Assembly: GCA_025201765.1 (NCBI GenBank)
Contig: MU623370.1
Coordinates: forward strand, 1 to 64,000
DNA: 64,000 bases
Direction: 5' to 3'
From: Daldinia sp. FL1419
Taxonomy: Eukaryota > Ascomycota > Sordariomycetes > Xylariales > Hypoxylaceae
In this document: in pieces, positions 10,626 through 22,341 of the stretch
Layout of the letters: each line of letters opens with the position of its first letter
Position numbering within the stretch: position 1 is the stretch's first letter
Translations under genes and position numbers: made by a program
Notes under the pieces: model-generated
What the model was told of the DNA's origin: nothing
The model's input: the letters and a program-made list of their open reading frames with translations, nothing else
The model's database searches: none

Positions 10626-13136
10626 ATGGCTGGAAGGAAGCGTAGAGCATCTAGAAGCCATGCGACGAACGCGACCGCCTCTGGATCCCGACGGACAAGG
10701 TCTAGCGCGAGGCGCACCGATGTTCCGGACATTTATCACCAAATGCTTGCTGAAGCAGATGTTCAGCCTGATGCGCCCTCGCCCGAACGACCTTTGAAAC
10801 GACGGCGACCTGGTCAAAAGAACGAAGAATCACCTAAGAAACCAAATACTCCGGAAATACCACCAAAAGTTGACGACATATACGATGAAGAGTATATACA
10901 ATTCGAGGACGTGTCGTTACCAGCTGCTACCGTGCAGACAGTATATAGAGATTCAGATGAAGAAGAAGATGAGGATGATATACAATTTGAAGATGTTGAA
11001 TTTCTGGCGCCTCCCCCAAACTTAGATGATACCGAAGATTCCAATAAGGATTTGGTGCTTGACTTTTCAACTCAAACGGTTACAAGCTCTCAGAAGAATG
11101 CTGATAGGCGGAAGCCAATTAGCAGGGCAGAAAAAGATCGTCGAGTTGAAATACACAAGATGCATCTACTTTGCCTCTTAGCCCATGTTGCTCGTAGGAA
11201 TCGGTGGTGTAACGATGCCACCGTCCAGGATGCTTTGCGAACACTTTTGACTAAGAAAATGGTGAAGTATCTCAACCCAGGGACTCAGCTTACTCAATTC
11301 GGACGGACACAATCTCTCAAGGATGGTCTAGCACAAGCGGGAACAGTATATAAGACAAAATTTCAAATTACCGAGCGAGGTCTTCGGAGGGCACTTTGGG
11401 CTGAGAAGGAAGAGTACCTTCAAGGTGTATGCTTATTGAATTTTCCTTTTTTTCGACGTAGATAATAGACTAACGGATCTTTCTAGTATAATCTCCCAGA
11501 CGATGTAGAATCAACCAGAGAAAAGCCAGATTTCCAGGAAGCAGCAAAATCTCTCTGCGGCTCGCGTGATGTTGGTGCACAATTATACTGTGCACTTCTA
11601 CGTAGTGCTGGAGTTGAAGCTAGACTCGTGTGCTCTCTTCAACCTCTTGCATTTGCTTCCGGGGGCCCTCCTTTGGGGAAACCGCCAAAACCAGAAGGCA
11701 AAATATCCATTGCAGCACGATATGCACAGCAAAATGCTATCAATAACCATACAGATAATTCGTCAGCAGAGATTGTCGACCCAATCCGCAGGCGGCTAGG
11801 ACACCCAAATGCTATGGCTTTTCACGCTCCCCCAGTACATACCCCTAGTTCGTCTCGCGAAGCCCTTGCTGTGCCTAAAAAGATTCGAGAATCTAAGCAT
11901 CCTGTTTATTGGGTTGAAGTTTTAGATGAAGCCCACCAAAAATGGCAACCAGTCGACCCCTTAGTGACGGATTCGTTCTGGAAACCCCAGAAAATGGAGC
12001 CTCCGGCTTCTGATAGGGATAATTGCATGACTTATGTCGTTGCATTTGAAGCCGATGGTGTAGCGAAAGATGTAACTCGCCGTTATGCGAAAGCATATAA
12101 TGCAAAGACAAGAAAGATGCGAATTGAAAGCGCGGAGGCCACCGGCGGAAAGTGGTGGCGGAAAGTTCTTCGGGCTTTCTCTCGCGGTTTCACTTCGGAC
12201 CTGGATCAGATTGAAGACAATGAATTGACAGCAACTGAGTTGCGGGAGCCGATGCCTCGCAACATTGCCGATTTCAAGGACCATCCGATATATGCGCTCG
12301 AACGTCACCTCAGGAGGAACGAAGTGCTTGTACCAGGTGCTTCTGCGTCAGGAACTATAGGGGCTGGTAGTAACGGCCCTTTAGAGAAGATCTACAGACG
12401 TAAGGATGTACAGATTGCCCGCAGTAGGGAGAAGTGGTATCGAATGGGTAGGGAGGTCCTCCCAAATGAGATACCCGTTAAGTTCCTACCTAAACGCGCA
12501 AAACAAAAGAGGGATTCATTAGATGATGAAGAGGAAGATGATCCTGGTGGGGCCGTTGGGACACCGATATATACGATCAATCAGACTAAATTATTCAAAC
12601 ACCCTCCAGTTATCAACGGGCGCATACCGAAGAACCGATTTGGAAATTTAGATATCTACGTGCCTAGCATGGTTCCGGAGGGCGGAGTCTACGTGGCTGA
12701 CGAGCTCGGCGCTCGAGCTGCCTTCATATTAGGGATTGACTATGCACCTGCACTTACCGGCTTCCATTTTAGGGGTAGACAAGGCACCGCAGTACTATAT
12801 GGGGTGGTCATCGCTGTGGAACACGAAGAGGCTGTCCGAGCCGTAATCGCAGGTCTTAAGGACCGAGAAGCGGAGATAGAAAAGGAACTACGGACTCGCG
12901 AAGTTCTCAAGACTTGGAAATCATTCTTGAGGGCTCTTAGAATCCGGCAACGTATATGGGAAGGTGTCAACTCCGAGGATGAAAACGACAATCAGGATAC
13001 TACGGGCCCTGATAATGGAAATGAGGTAATACCAGAACACGACATGGAGGACGCGGCACAGCAGAGTGATAACAGCGACGAAGCTGGAGGCTTTATGATA
13101 GATGACGATTATGCTGGGGGTTTCATGGTTGATTAA
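10626..13136 (+). CDS. RAD4: DNA damage recognition protein Rad4/XPC homologue
   Basis: Exons 10626-11426 and 11487-13136 are joined across a 60-nt intron (GTATGC donor, GACTAAC branch, TAG acceptor), giving 816 residues. Rad4/XPC, with Rad23, recognises helix-distorting lesions and starts global-genome nucleotide excision repair in the nucleus. The N-terminus is basic (nuclear-localisation-like KRRR clusters), followed by acidic tracts with a repeated IQFEDV motif. The transglutaminase-like domain covers roughly residues 175-490, including the stretch around the exon junction. Beta-hairpin domains follow. BHD1 begins near 522 with the FKDHPIYALERHLRRNE motif, BHD2 lies near 580-635, and BHD3 lies near 638-715 with NLDIYVPSMVPEGGVYV and FHFRGRQGTAVLYGVVIA. 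The C-terminus is acidic. Many filamentous fungi have two Rad4-type genes, like fission yeast Rhp41 and Rhp42, and I cannot say which this is. The starting ATG is the first one after a T-rich leader. Confidence 0.95.
11427..11486 (+). other. Intron of RAD4
   Basis: Donor GTATGC, branch GACTAAC and acceptor TTCTAG. Phase 0 joining gives the continuous stretch EEYLQG-YNLPDDVEST, which matches the transglutaminase-like domain of the family. An alternative donor two bases upstream breaks the frame. Confidence 0.88.
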
Positions 13137-14928
13137 GTAGGGGGCTTAATGAATGCAACTTTTAAATATTTACAACTACAATATCGACAAGATAATATAA
13201 CTAGCGACGGTTAGTAATTTAGCAAGGTTGCAGAGTACCTACTACTCTAGCATACGGGATGGTTTAGGTTTTATCGTCAAATCCGGTCAACCTTGAACCG
13301 GTGTAGCACGCCGATCTTAGTCCTGCACCTACACTAGTGTATAACATCGGGCGAGTAAGCAGCCGCATTGCAGGGCCCCCCACGGCAGGGATTCAATATG
13401 CGCGTCTTCCATCAGGAGGAGGCATTGCTCTTAGAGGATATTGGCAGCTTTGTTGTGCGGAATTGTAGTTATAATTGAGGTGTAAACCTAACCTTCGTAG
13501 TAACCTAAATATTATTATATAAAACTTTTGAGTATCGTATTTCGTCATTCTTTTTGAAGGGTTATGTATGAGTTGACGCGTCAATTCTGTATGGCTCGTT
13601 TATTCGTCGGCAGCGTAGCAATGCAGTAATGCTGTAGGGTAGGGTAAGGTGCGGTGCATTTCATGTACATGTATGATGCACCGATCCTCATGTATGTTGC
13701 TGCCTGATGCGGAAATCTGCAGCACCATCTCGCCGTCGAAATTGGCGAATTAGGCATGGAGACACTCGTGGTGCGTTTTCTCAAAGGGAAGGCTACAGAA
13801 TATTTCTAGCGTTTTGCATCTCGGGAAATATTACCTTCGTTGCATGTCGGACGTGTAGGTAATGAATGTATCTCGATTACAGAGTCGGTAGGTACCTTAC
13901 TTCGTCCTAGCATCGATGCGGTTATAATGCCGATCTGCCTGGAAATAGCTCAACTCGACTTACGTACCTTGTGGACCTTGCATGGAAGTACAAACCAGAG
14001 ACTTTTAAGGTTTGACATGAGCAAAGCGGGCCGTTTCAATCGGGCGTTGAAATGGCCTTGTTTTTTTCTTCTCTCTCTTTTTGAATGAGTTTGCTGAATG
14101 TGGAAGTAGCAGAGTGGACACCTGCAGCGGGAATGCAGCAAACGCAAGCAGCATAATGCGGTATGGCTCTTGCTGGGCCTGCTAGGCAGCTAAATTTCTA
14201 AATTATCCCTATTGGTTGGACACTATGCCTTACCTCCAAGTACATCTCTTAGGTGGGTAATAACCTACGAGCTTACAAGGCACTGCCACTGCCTACGGGT
14301 TTTTTGTACCTCTTTGGTTAAATCATTGACGGTCTCAAACGTTCCTCGTAATTTCGTGTAGGTACCATACGAAATTCCGGGACGTTCGGGCTAATCCAAT
14401 CGCCGATTTTCTTTTTTTTCCTTTTCTACCTATACCTACATACGCATCACCCATGAAAAAAGCTCGTGAGTCTGGGTAGATCGTGGAACGCTTGGTCTGG
14501 TTCTGGACGAGGCTACATGATTCAGGCGTGTTATTTTTATTTTTTATTTTATTTTTTATTTTTTGGTATTGTACCTTGGTAGTTTACATCTACATATCTT
14601 GCGTAAGAGTTGGGGAGGCTTAGCACATGCTTTTGCTTGGTATTATCTCATTACTCGATACAAAATATACTCATATTCATATTCGCATCTCCATCCTTTG
14701 TTTTGTCTTTCCCGACTTTTCCGTCTTTTCCGATTTTATGCTAGAGACACATATTGATGGAACAAATTGGTTACAAAGTTGACGTATCTTACATGGAGCC
14801 ATAAAAAAGTTATTCCTTTCGACGCGGATCTGACGCCGGCCTTCAATTCGACTCGACTGCCTCTTTTGTAGGACGTCATTATTCCCTCGAGACGATACTG
14901 ATTGCGAGCTTGTCTGCCGCCGACGACA
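13137..14928. other. Intergenic region between RAD4 and ABC transporter
   Basis: No gene is supportable; short open frames on both strands have no recognisable features. A T-rich run with repeated TTTTTA units lies at about 14531-14565. C/T-rich stretches near 14700-14740 and the sequence up to 14928 probably contain the transporter promoter and leader. Confidence 0.5.
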
Positions 14929-17900
14929 ATGGCCTTCCTCCGGCAGACATGGACCTTAACGGCCAAAAATCTGAAGATCGTCGTTCTCCGCCATTGGTAC
15001 GCCACCGTCATAAGAGCGCTTATCCTTCCTGTTCTTCTAGCGGCTTTCCTTACCTTTGCGCGGAACTTGTTTGTGCCCCCAGCTGTGTATGGAATTGGAG
15101 ACCCGCGTGCGATTCGATCATTACAGAATGGACTTGCTGCTGCGACCGATACGAATCGTAATACGGTTGCTTTCGTAGATAATGGCTTTGCGGGTGGCGA
15201 TATCGAACGAGTTATCGATTCGCTTTCGCAAACTGTATCAGGAGCCGGGAAGAATGCGTCGAGATTATCAAGCTTATCCGATTTGTCTTACGCATGCCGG
15301 AGCTCCTTGCGCGGTGTCTCACCGTGTTACGGTGCCGTAGTGTTCTTTTCTTCCCCGACCGAAGGAGAGGGGGGAATATGGAATTATACGCTCCGAGCAG
15401 ACGGCGAGCTAGGATCTAAGATTGATGTAACAAAGGATGACAACAGCGCCCAGGTCTATACGCTTCCCTTGCAGCGGGCCGTGGATGCCGCGATTTCGGG
15501 TCTTTCCGACACCGGTAGCCAGTCACGAATCCCGGACACCATTGAAGAGTACCCGTTCACTCCGGAAACCCAAGAGGAACGAGCCGCTCGGATTCGGCGG
15601 AACTACCAGTCAGCATTGACAAACTTTCTGAGTGTATCGTTCTTCGTTGTCGTTATCGGAATATGCTACCATATGACAGGTCACATGGCGACCGAAAGAG
15701 AAATAGGCATGTCTCAATTACTGGATGCCACGATGCCTACGAGGTATCGATGGCAGCCCCAAGTCGCGAGACTTCTTTCTTACCATATTGCGTTCACCGC
15801 GGTCTATCTCCCAGGATGGGTGATTGGTTCCATCATTATCGGCCGGGGAGTATGGATAGATACGAATGTTGCGATTGTACTCCTATACTTCATCCTTACC
15901 GGTCTCGCTCTGGGTTCTCTATCCATCCTCGGCGGCTCGTTTTTTAACAAATCACAGCTTTCAGGCGTTATAACAACGATAGCCTGTATTCTCTTAGCAA
16001 TCTTAGCTCAAACTCTGACGTCGCCCAGCACTGCCACCGTCGCAGCATTGAGTTTTTTCTTCGTATGTGCCGTCTAGTTTTCCCGCAGATCATCTCATAG
16101 CTAAAGTCCGGATGAGTTATGGCTAACCTTTGTACTACTATAGACGCCATGTAACTTTGTATGGTTTATGACTTACATAGCGCGATATGAAAGAATGTCT
16201 TATCCGGCCGATTTATTAAAGAACCCACCTGACAATCCATGGAACATACCCGGTATTGTTTTCTGGATATTCCTTGGCATTCAGATCATCTTTTACCCCA
16301 TCGTTGGAGCTTATATCGAGCGCGTATTCCACGGTACGACTACGAAAGGGCGTACAATTCTTCAAGGGCAGACCGCAGACACAGCACCAGTTGATGCCGT
16401 CCGCCTAGAGGACTTTACAAAAATATACTACCCCAACTTCCTAAATAGACTGCTTCCCTTCAAATCGCTACCAAGGGATCCAGTTGTGGCTGTTGATAAG
16501 TTGACACTGACTGCAAGAAGGGGACAGATATTGGCTTTACTCGGTGCTAACGGCAGTGGAAAGAGTACGACTCTTGATTCGATTGCGGGTATCGGCAAAT
16601 TGACTAGCGGTGGCATCACAATCGATGGAACAGGGGGATTGGGTATCGCGCCGCAGAAGAACGTCCTATGGGATGAGTTAACCGTCGAAGAACACATCCG
16701 GATTTTCAATAAGTTGAAGTCTCCCAACAAACTCGCATCTTCTCAAGAGATCCACGACTTGGTGGTGGCAGTTGATCTTGAGCCAAAAGCAAAGGCCAAG
16801 TCCAAGACCCTTTCAGGTGGTCAGAAACGAAAGCTGCAACTCGGAATAATGTTAACTGGTGGAAGCGCTGTCTGTTGTGTTGACGAAGTTTCGTCAGGAA
16901 TTGACCCCCTTTCTCGACGCAAAGTCTGGGACATCCTTTTAGCTGAGCGTGGAAGGCGTACTATCATTCTTACTACCCATTTCCTTGACGAAGCCGATTT
17001 ACTTGCCGATCACATTGCCATCCTTTCTAAGGGTACATTGCGAGCCCAAGGGTCTTCCGTCGAACTTAAAGAGAGACTGGGCGCCGGATATCGAGTCCAC
17101 GTATTCAATGCTAGAGAGATCAAGAATCCTCCCGAAATCGAAAACGTAACCCGCAAGATTGGTTTCGATGTCATCAGCTATATTGCACCGACGTCTAGTC
17201 TCGCTGCAGAAGTAATACGCTCCCTTGAAGCCGCAGAAATCCACGACTACAAATTTTCCAATCCGACTATTGAAGATGTTTTCTTACAGGTAGCTGAAGA
17301 AGTTAAAGGGGAGCATGCCATACGACAAGCTGAAAGTCCATCCTCCGCCGAAGTTGCTAGCGACAAGCAAGTGGGAGCTGAGGGTAGCATTGAGAGTGAT
17401 CTCGAGAAGGACAAATTGGAGTTGCTATCGGGGCACCCGATTAGTTATTTGAGACAGACAGGAGTGTTGTTCAGAAAGCGATGCACTATATTCAAAACCA
17501 ACTGGTTCCCTTACGTAGCGGCCTTCTTGATTCCGATAATAGCGGCAGCCTTGACGGCTCTCTATGTCACGGATCAACACCCAGTCGGATGTAGCCCGGC
17601 CAACCAACAAAATTCCGATTCATCTGCTTCCTTAAGTTTATACGACAATTTATGGCTTGTCGCCGGACCGTCTTCACAGTTTGGTGACGAGACGCTAGAG
17701 AGACTTTTTGCCCCCGTTCTTCTACCTGGAAGCCAGGACCAAGGTTTAAGCCAACTCCGAGCCAGAGCTGACAATGCGACCGGGGCAGCACCGAACCCGC
17801 TAACTACGTTCATGAAGAGCTTACACCTTGTCGATTCACTAGATGAGTTTAATGAATTTGCTGTACGAATGCGAAAGAATATCACGCCTGCCGGATGGTG

Positions 17901-19857
17901 GCTTGGAGATGCCAATTCTAAACCCACTGTATTATACCAAGCAGATAGCGGAGACGTTGTCACTTCACTCTTTGGACTGAACGCTTTGGATATTATGCTA
18001 GCTAACACTAGCATTGCTACAACTTACGCTCCGTTTGATACGCCTTGGGCGCCGTCAACCGGAGATTCCTTGCAGTTGCTGATCTATTTCTGCTTAGCCA
18101 TGTCTATCTATCCTGCTTTCTTTGGTCTTTACCCAAATATCGAAAGACGTCGGAATGTTCGAGGATTACAGTACTCGAACGGTGTGCGCTCACTGCCCCT
18201 TTGGGCTTCTTATACACTATTCGACTTCGCGATCGTCGTTGTTTCTTCAGCGCTTGCCACCGCTGCATTTGCCGCATCATCTGACGTTTGGTACCACGTC
18301 CCTTACCTGTTCCTTGTTTTCATATTATACGGATTGGCATCTACTTTGCTTTCGTATGTAATATCGCTATTCAGCAACAATCAGCTGTCGACATATGCAT
18401 TCTCAGCGGCTGGTCAGGCAGTCGGTTTTCTGATTTACTTGATTGCATATCTTTGCGTCCTCACATACTCGCCGGTCATCCTTATCGACTCATCTATACT
18501 AATTGCTCATTTTGTCATATCGGCGTTTATACCCATTGGTTCAGTCGTTCGGACGATGTTCATTACTCTCAACCTTTTTTCGGTAACTTGTGATGGAGAC
18601 CAAATACAGCCCAATCCAGCTGCCATAACTGCTTACGGCGGTCCAATTCTGTATTTGATCATACAGTCGGTTCTCTTGTTTGGCTATCTGCTGTGGTACG
18701 ACAGCGGGGCGGGGAGCAGTTTGCTTAACCGTATCACGCAAAGGACACCGCCGCCTTCTAATGACCCACAAGCCTCGGATGAAGAAATTGCCAACGAACT
18801 TGTCCGCGTAACTAGTACTCCCGAGGAAAGTGACGGTCTCCGGGTGTTGCATTTAACAAAGACGTTTGGTAAGAACACGGCTGTTGATAATGTTACGTTT
18901 GGCGTTCAACATAGCGAGGTCTTTGCGCTGCTGGGACCTAACGGTGCTGGAAAGTCTACGACTATCTCGTTGATTCGTGGCGATATACAACCTAGCTTCA
19001 ATGGAGGCGACGTACTTGTTGAGAATACCTCCGTAAGTCGCCGCCGTGCAGAAGCTCGATCACACTTGGGTGTATGTCCTCAATTCGATGCTATCGATTC
19101 GATGACAGTCCTCGATCACCTCCGTTTCTATGCGCGAATCCGAGGTATCCCGGATATCGAGCACAATGTTCAGTCCGTTCTCCGCGCCGTAGGTCTCGAG
19201 GCTTTCTCGACTCGCATGGCTCACGCGCTTTCCGGTGGCAATAAGAGAAAGCTATCCCTTGGTATTGCATTGATGGGCAATCCTAGCGTGGTTCTCCTTG
19301 ACGAGCCATCTTCGGGTCTCGACGCAGCAGCTAAGCGCATAATGTGGCGGACATTGCACTCGATTGTGCCTGGTCGATCTATTCTTCTTACCACACATAG
19401 TATGGAGGAAGCGGATGCGCTCGCCAACCGTGCGGGTATCCTGGCTAAGCGTATGCTGGCTATGGGAACTACGGACAACCTCCGCCAGCGCTTTGGTGAT
19501 GCCCTCCACGTACACTTGGTCAGCAAAACTGCACCACACTCAACGCCCGAGGAAATGGAGCGCGTGCGGCAATGGGTTGTGGATACCTGGCCCGGCGCAG
19601 AAGTAGAGCAGAAGACATACCACGGACAAATGCGATTTTCGGTACCAGCGAGCGTAATTGGAGGAAGCGGCAGCAGCAGCGCCGTTGGCCGACTTATCGT
19701 CATCCTGGAAGAGCACAAGGAGGAACTCGGCATTGAGCACTTCTCGTGCACGCCGACAACTCTCGATCAGGTATTCTTGACAATCGTCGGACAGCACAAC
19801 GTTCGCGAGGAGGGGTACAATGAGAAAAAGAAGAAGTCGTGGTGGTCATGGCGGTAA
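14929..19857 (+). CDS. Full-size ABCA-family ABC transporter
   Basis: Exons 14929-16062 and 16144-19857 are joined across an 81-nt intron (GTATGT donor, GGCTAAC branch, CTATAG acceptor), giving 1615 residues. The start ATG sits in an ideal GACAATGG context. The topology is TM1 - large extracytosolic loop - further helices - NBD1 - second membrane half - NBD2, as in ABCA proteins, which export or flip lipids. NBD1 has Walker A GANGSGKST (about 512-520), signature LSGGQ (about 601) and a Walker B that reads CCVDEVSSGIDP instead of the usual LLLDEPTSGLDP; the catalytic Asp-Glu is kept. NBD2 has Walker A GPNGAGKST (about 1309), signature LSGGN (about 1407) and Walker B LLDEPSSGLD (about 1431). 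Both NBDs keep the Q-loop and H-loop (TTHFLDEAD, TTHSMEEAD). Both sites therefore look ATP-competent. The substrate is unknown; lipid transport is inferred from the family. Confidence 0.95.
16063..16143 (+). other. Intron of the ABCA transporter gene
   Basis: The donor GTATGT follows the codons for LSFFF in a membrane helix, and the acceptor is CTATAG. Exon 2 resumes with TPCNFVWF, extending the helix and keeping the frame into the long second exon. The intron contains an in-frame stop, so it must be removed. Confidence 0.9.
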
Positions 19858-20625
19858 AGGGTTTGCATATTTCCTACCTAGGTTCACACATACGCGCATA
19901 TACCTCCATACCTGCATCCTGCATCATACCCCCTCTCATATACTATCTCGGTTTTATTACTGTTCTGCATTTTAGAGGTAGATACCATGCGATAATATGG
20001 TTTACGAGCAAAAGCTCTGATTAGATGGATATACAAGCATATCTAGGTACACATATATACGGCGTGGTCATGTAGCGTGGAGTAGATGGCTATGGTTGAT
20101 GTATATTATTATATATACGCTTATATCTTGGTGAAAAGAATATATGGATTTTACAAAATATTAATTGTGATGATAAAATAGTGTATAAGTGCGCGACTTG
20201 AAGCATCAGCTATACACAAACTCACATCATAGCAAGGTGGTCGTACAAAAGCTACACTAAAACACCGAGTTGAATATACCTGGAAAAGATGACTTCAATC
20301 CAACAAGGAAACCATACAAATGCCATTACCAAAAGGATGCAATTGAATGAATAAATAAATATATACATACACATTTATAGTTCTCCCTGTTGTATGTACC
20401 TATGTATGTATGCAGCATCCCGGCTATTCATTTGCATAGAACCTTGTCGATCACGTAGCATCAACACAATTTAGCTGCCAATCGTGTCGATGCGAACCCA
20501 CTGTCCATCCAACCATCAATCAAAAAGGCGATCGGTAGCAACTAAAAATAATTCGGACACTGGTTATCTATCGGTTTTGGTTTTAGGTAACCGCCCGCCC
20601 GAGTATAGGAAAAACGCAAAAAGTA
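19858..20625. other. Intergenic region 3' of ABC transporter
   Basis: No gene is visible. The sequence is AT-rich with TATA and ATAC repeats (for example about 20100-20170 and 20350-20410), which is typical of a fungal 3' untranslated and intergenic stretch. Confidence 0.5.
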
Positions 20626-20720
20626 GGGTCTGACCGGGGATCGAACCCGGGACCTCTCGCAATTTGAGACTCATTTCGAATGAACCCAAAGCGAGAATCC
20701 TACCACTAGACCATCAGACC
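20626..20720 (-). tRNA. tRNA-Pro (anticodon TGG) with a 23-nt intron
   Basis: Read on the minus strand, the gene starts GGTCTGA and ends TCAGACC plus discriminator C, giving a 7-bp acceptor stem. The T arm is CCGGG-TTCGATC-CCCGG with a perfect stem and TTCGATC loop. The anticodon stem is CTCGC/GCGAG with loop TTTGGG-T and anticodon TGG, which reads CCN proline codons. The intron is 23 nt (20662-20684) and sits one base 3' of the anticodon, the canonical nuclear tRNA intron position. The mature length is 72 nt. A- and B-box internal promoter sequences are present. Confidence 0.96.
20662..20684 (-). other. Intron of tRNA-Pro(TGG)
   Basis: This 23-nt insertion after tRNA position 37 would be removed by the tRNA splicing endonuclease. 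Removing it gives a normal 7-nt anticodon loop and a 72-nt tRNA. Confidence 0.85.
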
Positions 20721-21018
20721 CTGGTAATTGTTGAAAGATGACCTGTTATACGGCTCTATATGCATTAACGGCCGGCCCGGGTGCTAGGCTGTGGAGAATT
20801 ATGCTTAGAGCGGTTAGCGTAGCACTAAGTGGATCGGGCGGAGTTACAGGGTATGGATGTACCCAGCACGGGTATTAATATGGAATGGTACTTTGGGCTT
20901 GGTTAGGGCGAGAGTGCTGGCAGCGGCATTGCTGACGAGGTTAGGATTTTGATATTTACGACGGCATGCTAGATTAATACTGAAACTGAAGAGTTGAGGT
21001 TGGTATATTCACGTTGGA

Positions 21019-22341
21019 CTAACTCATATGATCCTCCAACCAAGTCGCAGCCAATTTCTCTCCTTCACAAGGAAGTGTATAGTCTCTAACAGTAGTCCCA
21101 ACATTATGGATCCTGATTCTCCTCTGAGCCTCTTCAAGCCATCTGTCACGGTTGTCGTCCCATTTAAACCGACCCACCAGTTCAGATTTATCAATACTAC
21201 TGCGCATATACGTGCAGAGCCTGTCGGCCTGGGTGTGGAAGCTATCCCAAAAGTACGCCTTCTCTTCCGGCTCCCAGGGCATCTTCAACAAAGGCGGCGG
21301 CGGTGGGGGTTGCTGGGTATATAGTAGTAGCGTTTCGGGGATTTTCAGGGTGGAATTGTTCGGCGGGAAGAGGAGCCTGGTCTCTCGGGGATGCTGGAGT
21401 ATTACTTCTGATTTTCCCGTGCTCGTCTTTTTTAGAGGAATATTTGCTAGAAGCGACGCCTCGGGTGAAAGGGCCGACATGGTGAAATTAGGTGGCACAA
21501 GAAGTCCCGGCGAGAGGAAAAATAGACAGGGGCTTGCAAAGGGGTCGAAGAGGCCATTTGGGTTTACAAAGAGAGCTTCGGCGTGCCTCTCCAGCTGCCG
21601 GAAGTGGAAATCATTCTTGTGAGTCAGAATTGTTTTCGGGATTCGATATGGATTCGTAATCTGTTTCTTCTGAAGCTCATGGTCGGGGAGAAACGTAGTC
21701 CAGTTGTATATCCCATTAAAGGCTATGCATCCCCTAACAGCCATTCGTTGATGAGGTTGGGTTTCCGTTAGAGCTATGGACATTGCCATAGACGCTCCGA
21801 GATAGGACCCGTAGAGATAGATGTCTCGACGTGTATGTTCTGGTGGGCCTAGGTTTTGAACAATCCAGTCGTAAGCCAAGATGGTATCCTGAATCGGGGT
21901 CGGCCAGGACATAGGAGGGAGGAGTTCCCCTTCATCCGATGCACCCGTAGATGCTGGAGCGTTAACCCCCTTAGCCTGGAAGGGGGAGAAACCAGCCCAG
22001 CGATAGTTTACCACAGCCGTCGGTTGCTGTCGGATAAACCTGGGCAACTTGACGGGTGTGTCCGTAAAGGCTGTTGAGAATGGTGGTAGATAGACCATTA
22101 AGGGGGTCTTTCGCGACAGCTTTTCGATATTGTGTAGACTATTCATATATATGTAAGTCGGATTTCAGAGGCGATATTTAGGTATTTATTTATTTCTTAC
22201 TTACTCAATAGTCACATCTCCTAACGAGCCGTTACTGATACTCACTCTTTCTACGTTGCCGGCAACGGCGCTATAAAGCCTCGGCCTGTGGCCGCGAAGG
22301 CCAGCGAATACCGAACTTCTACACGAGATCCATAATCTCAT
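21019..22341 (-). CDS. Alpha/beta-hydrolase-fold protein, probably mitochondrial, atypical nucleophile elbow
   Basis: Two exons read from high to low coordinates, 22341-22205 and 22138-21019, are joined across a 66-nt intron (GTAAGT donor, AATAG acceptor), giving 418 residues. I prefer this start to the ATG at 22146. The ATG at 22341 has A at -3, and the joined sequence runs smoothly as GDVTIDLHNIEKL; the ATG at 22146 lies inside the intron and has a poor context. The N-terminus is Arg- and Ser-rich without acidic residues for about 30 positions and contains HRPRLYS, which resembles a mitochondrial presequence cleavage region. The fold is suggested by a strand PLMVYLPPF, the segment VVNYRWAGFSPF, and a nucleophile-elbow segment IYLYGSYLGASMA (about residues 152-164). 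The elbow reads G-S-Y-L-G, so the usual nucleophile Ser position is Tyr158. Catalysis is therefore uncertain. No substrate can be named. Confidence 0.82.
22139..22204 (-). other. Intron of the alpha/beta-hydrolase-fold gene
   Basis: On the minus strand the donor is GTAAGT and the acceptor is ATGAATAG. Exon 1 ends after two bases of an Asp codon, and exon 2 supplies the third base. The in-frame TAA directly after the exon 1 boundary means the upstream exon is usable only if this intron is spliced. Confidence 0.8.
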
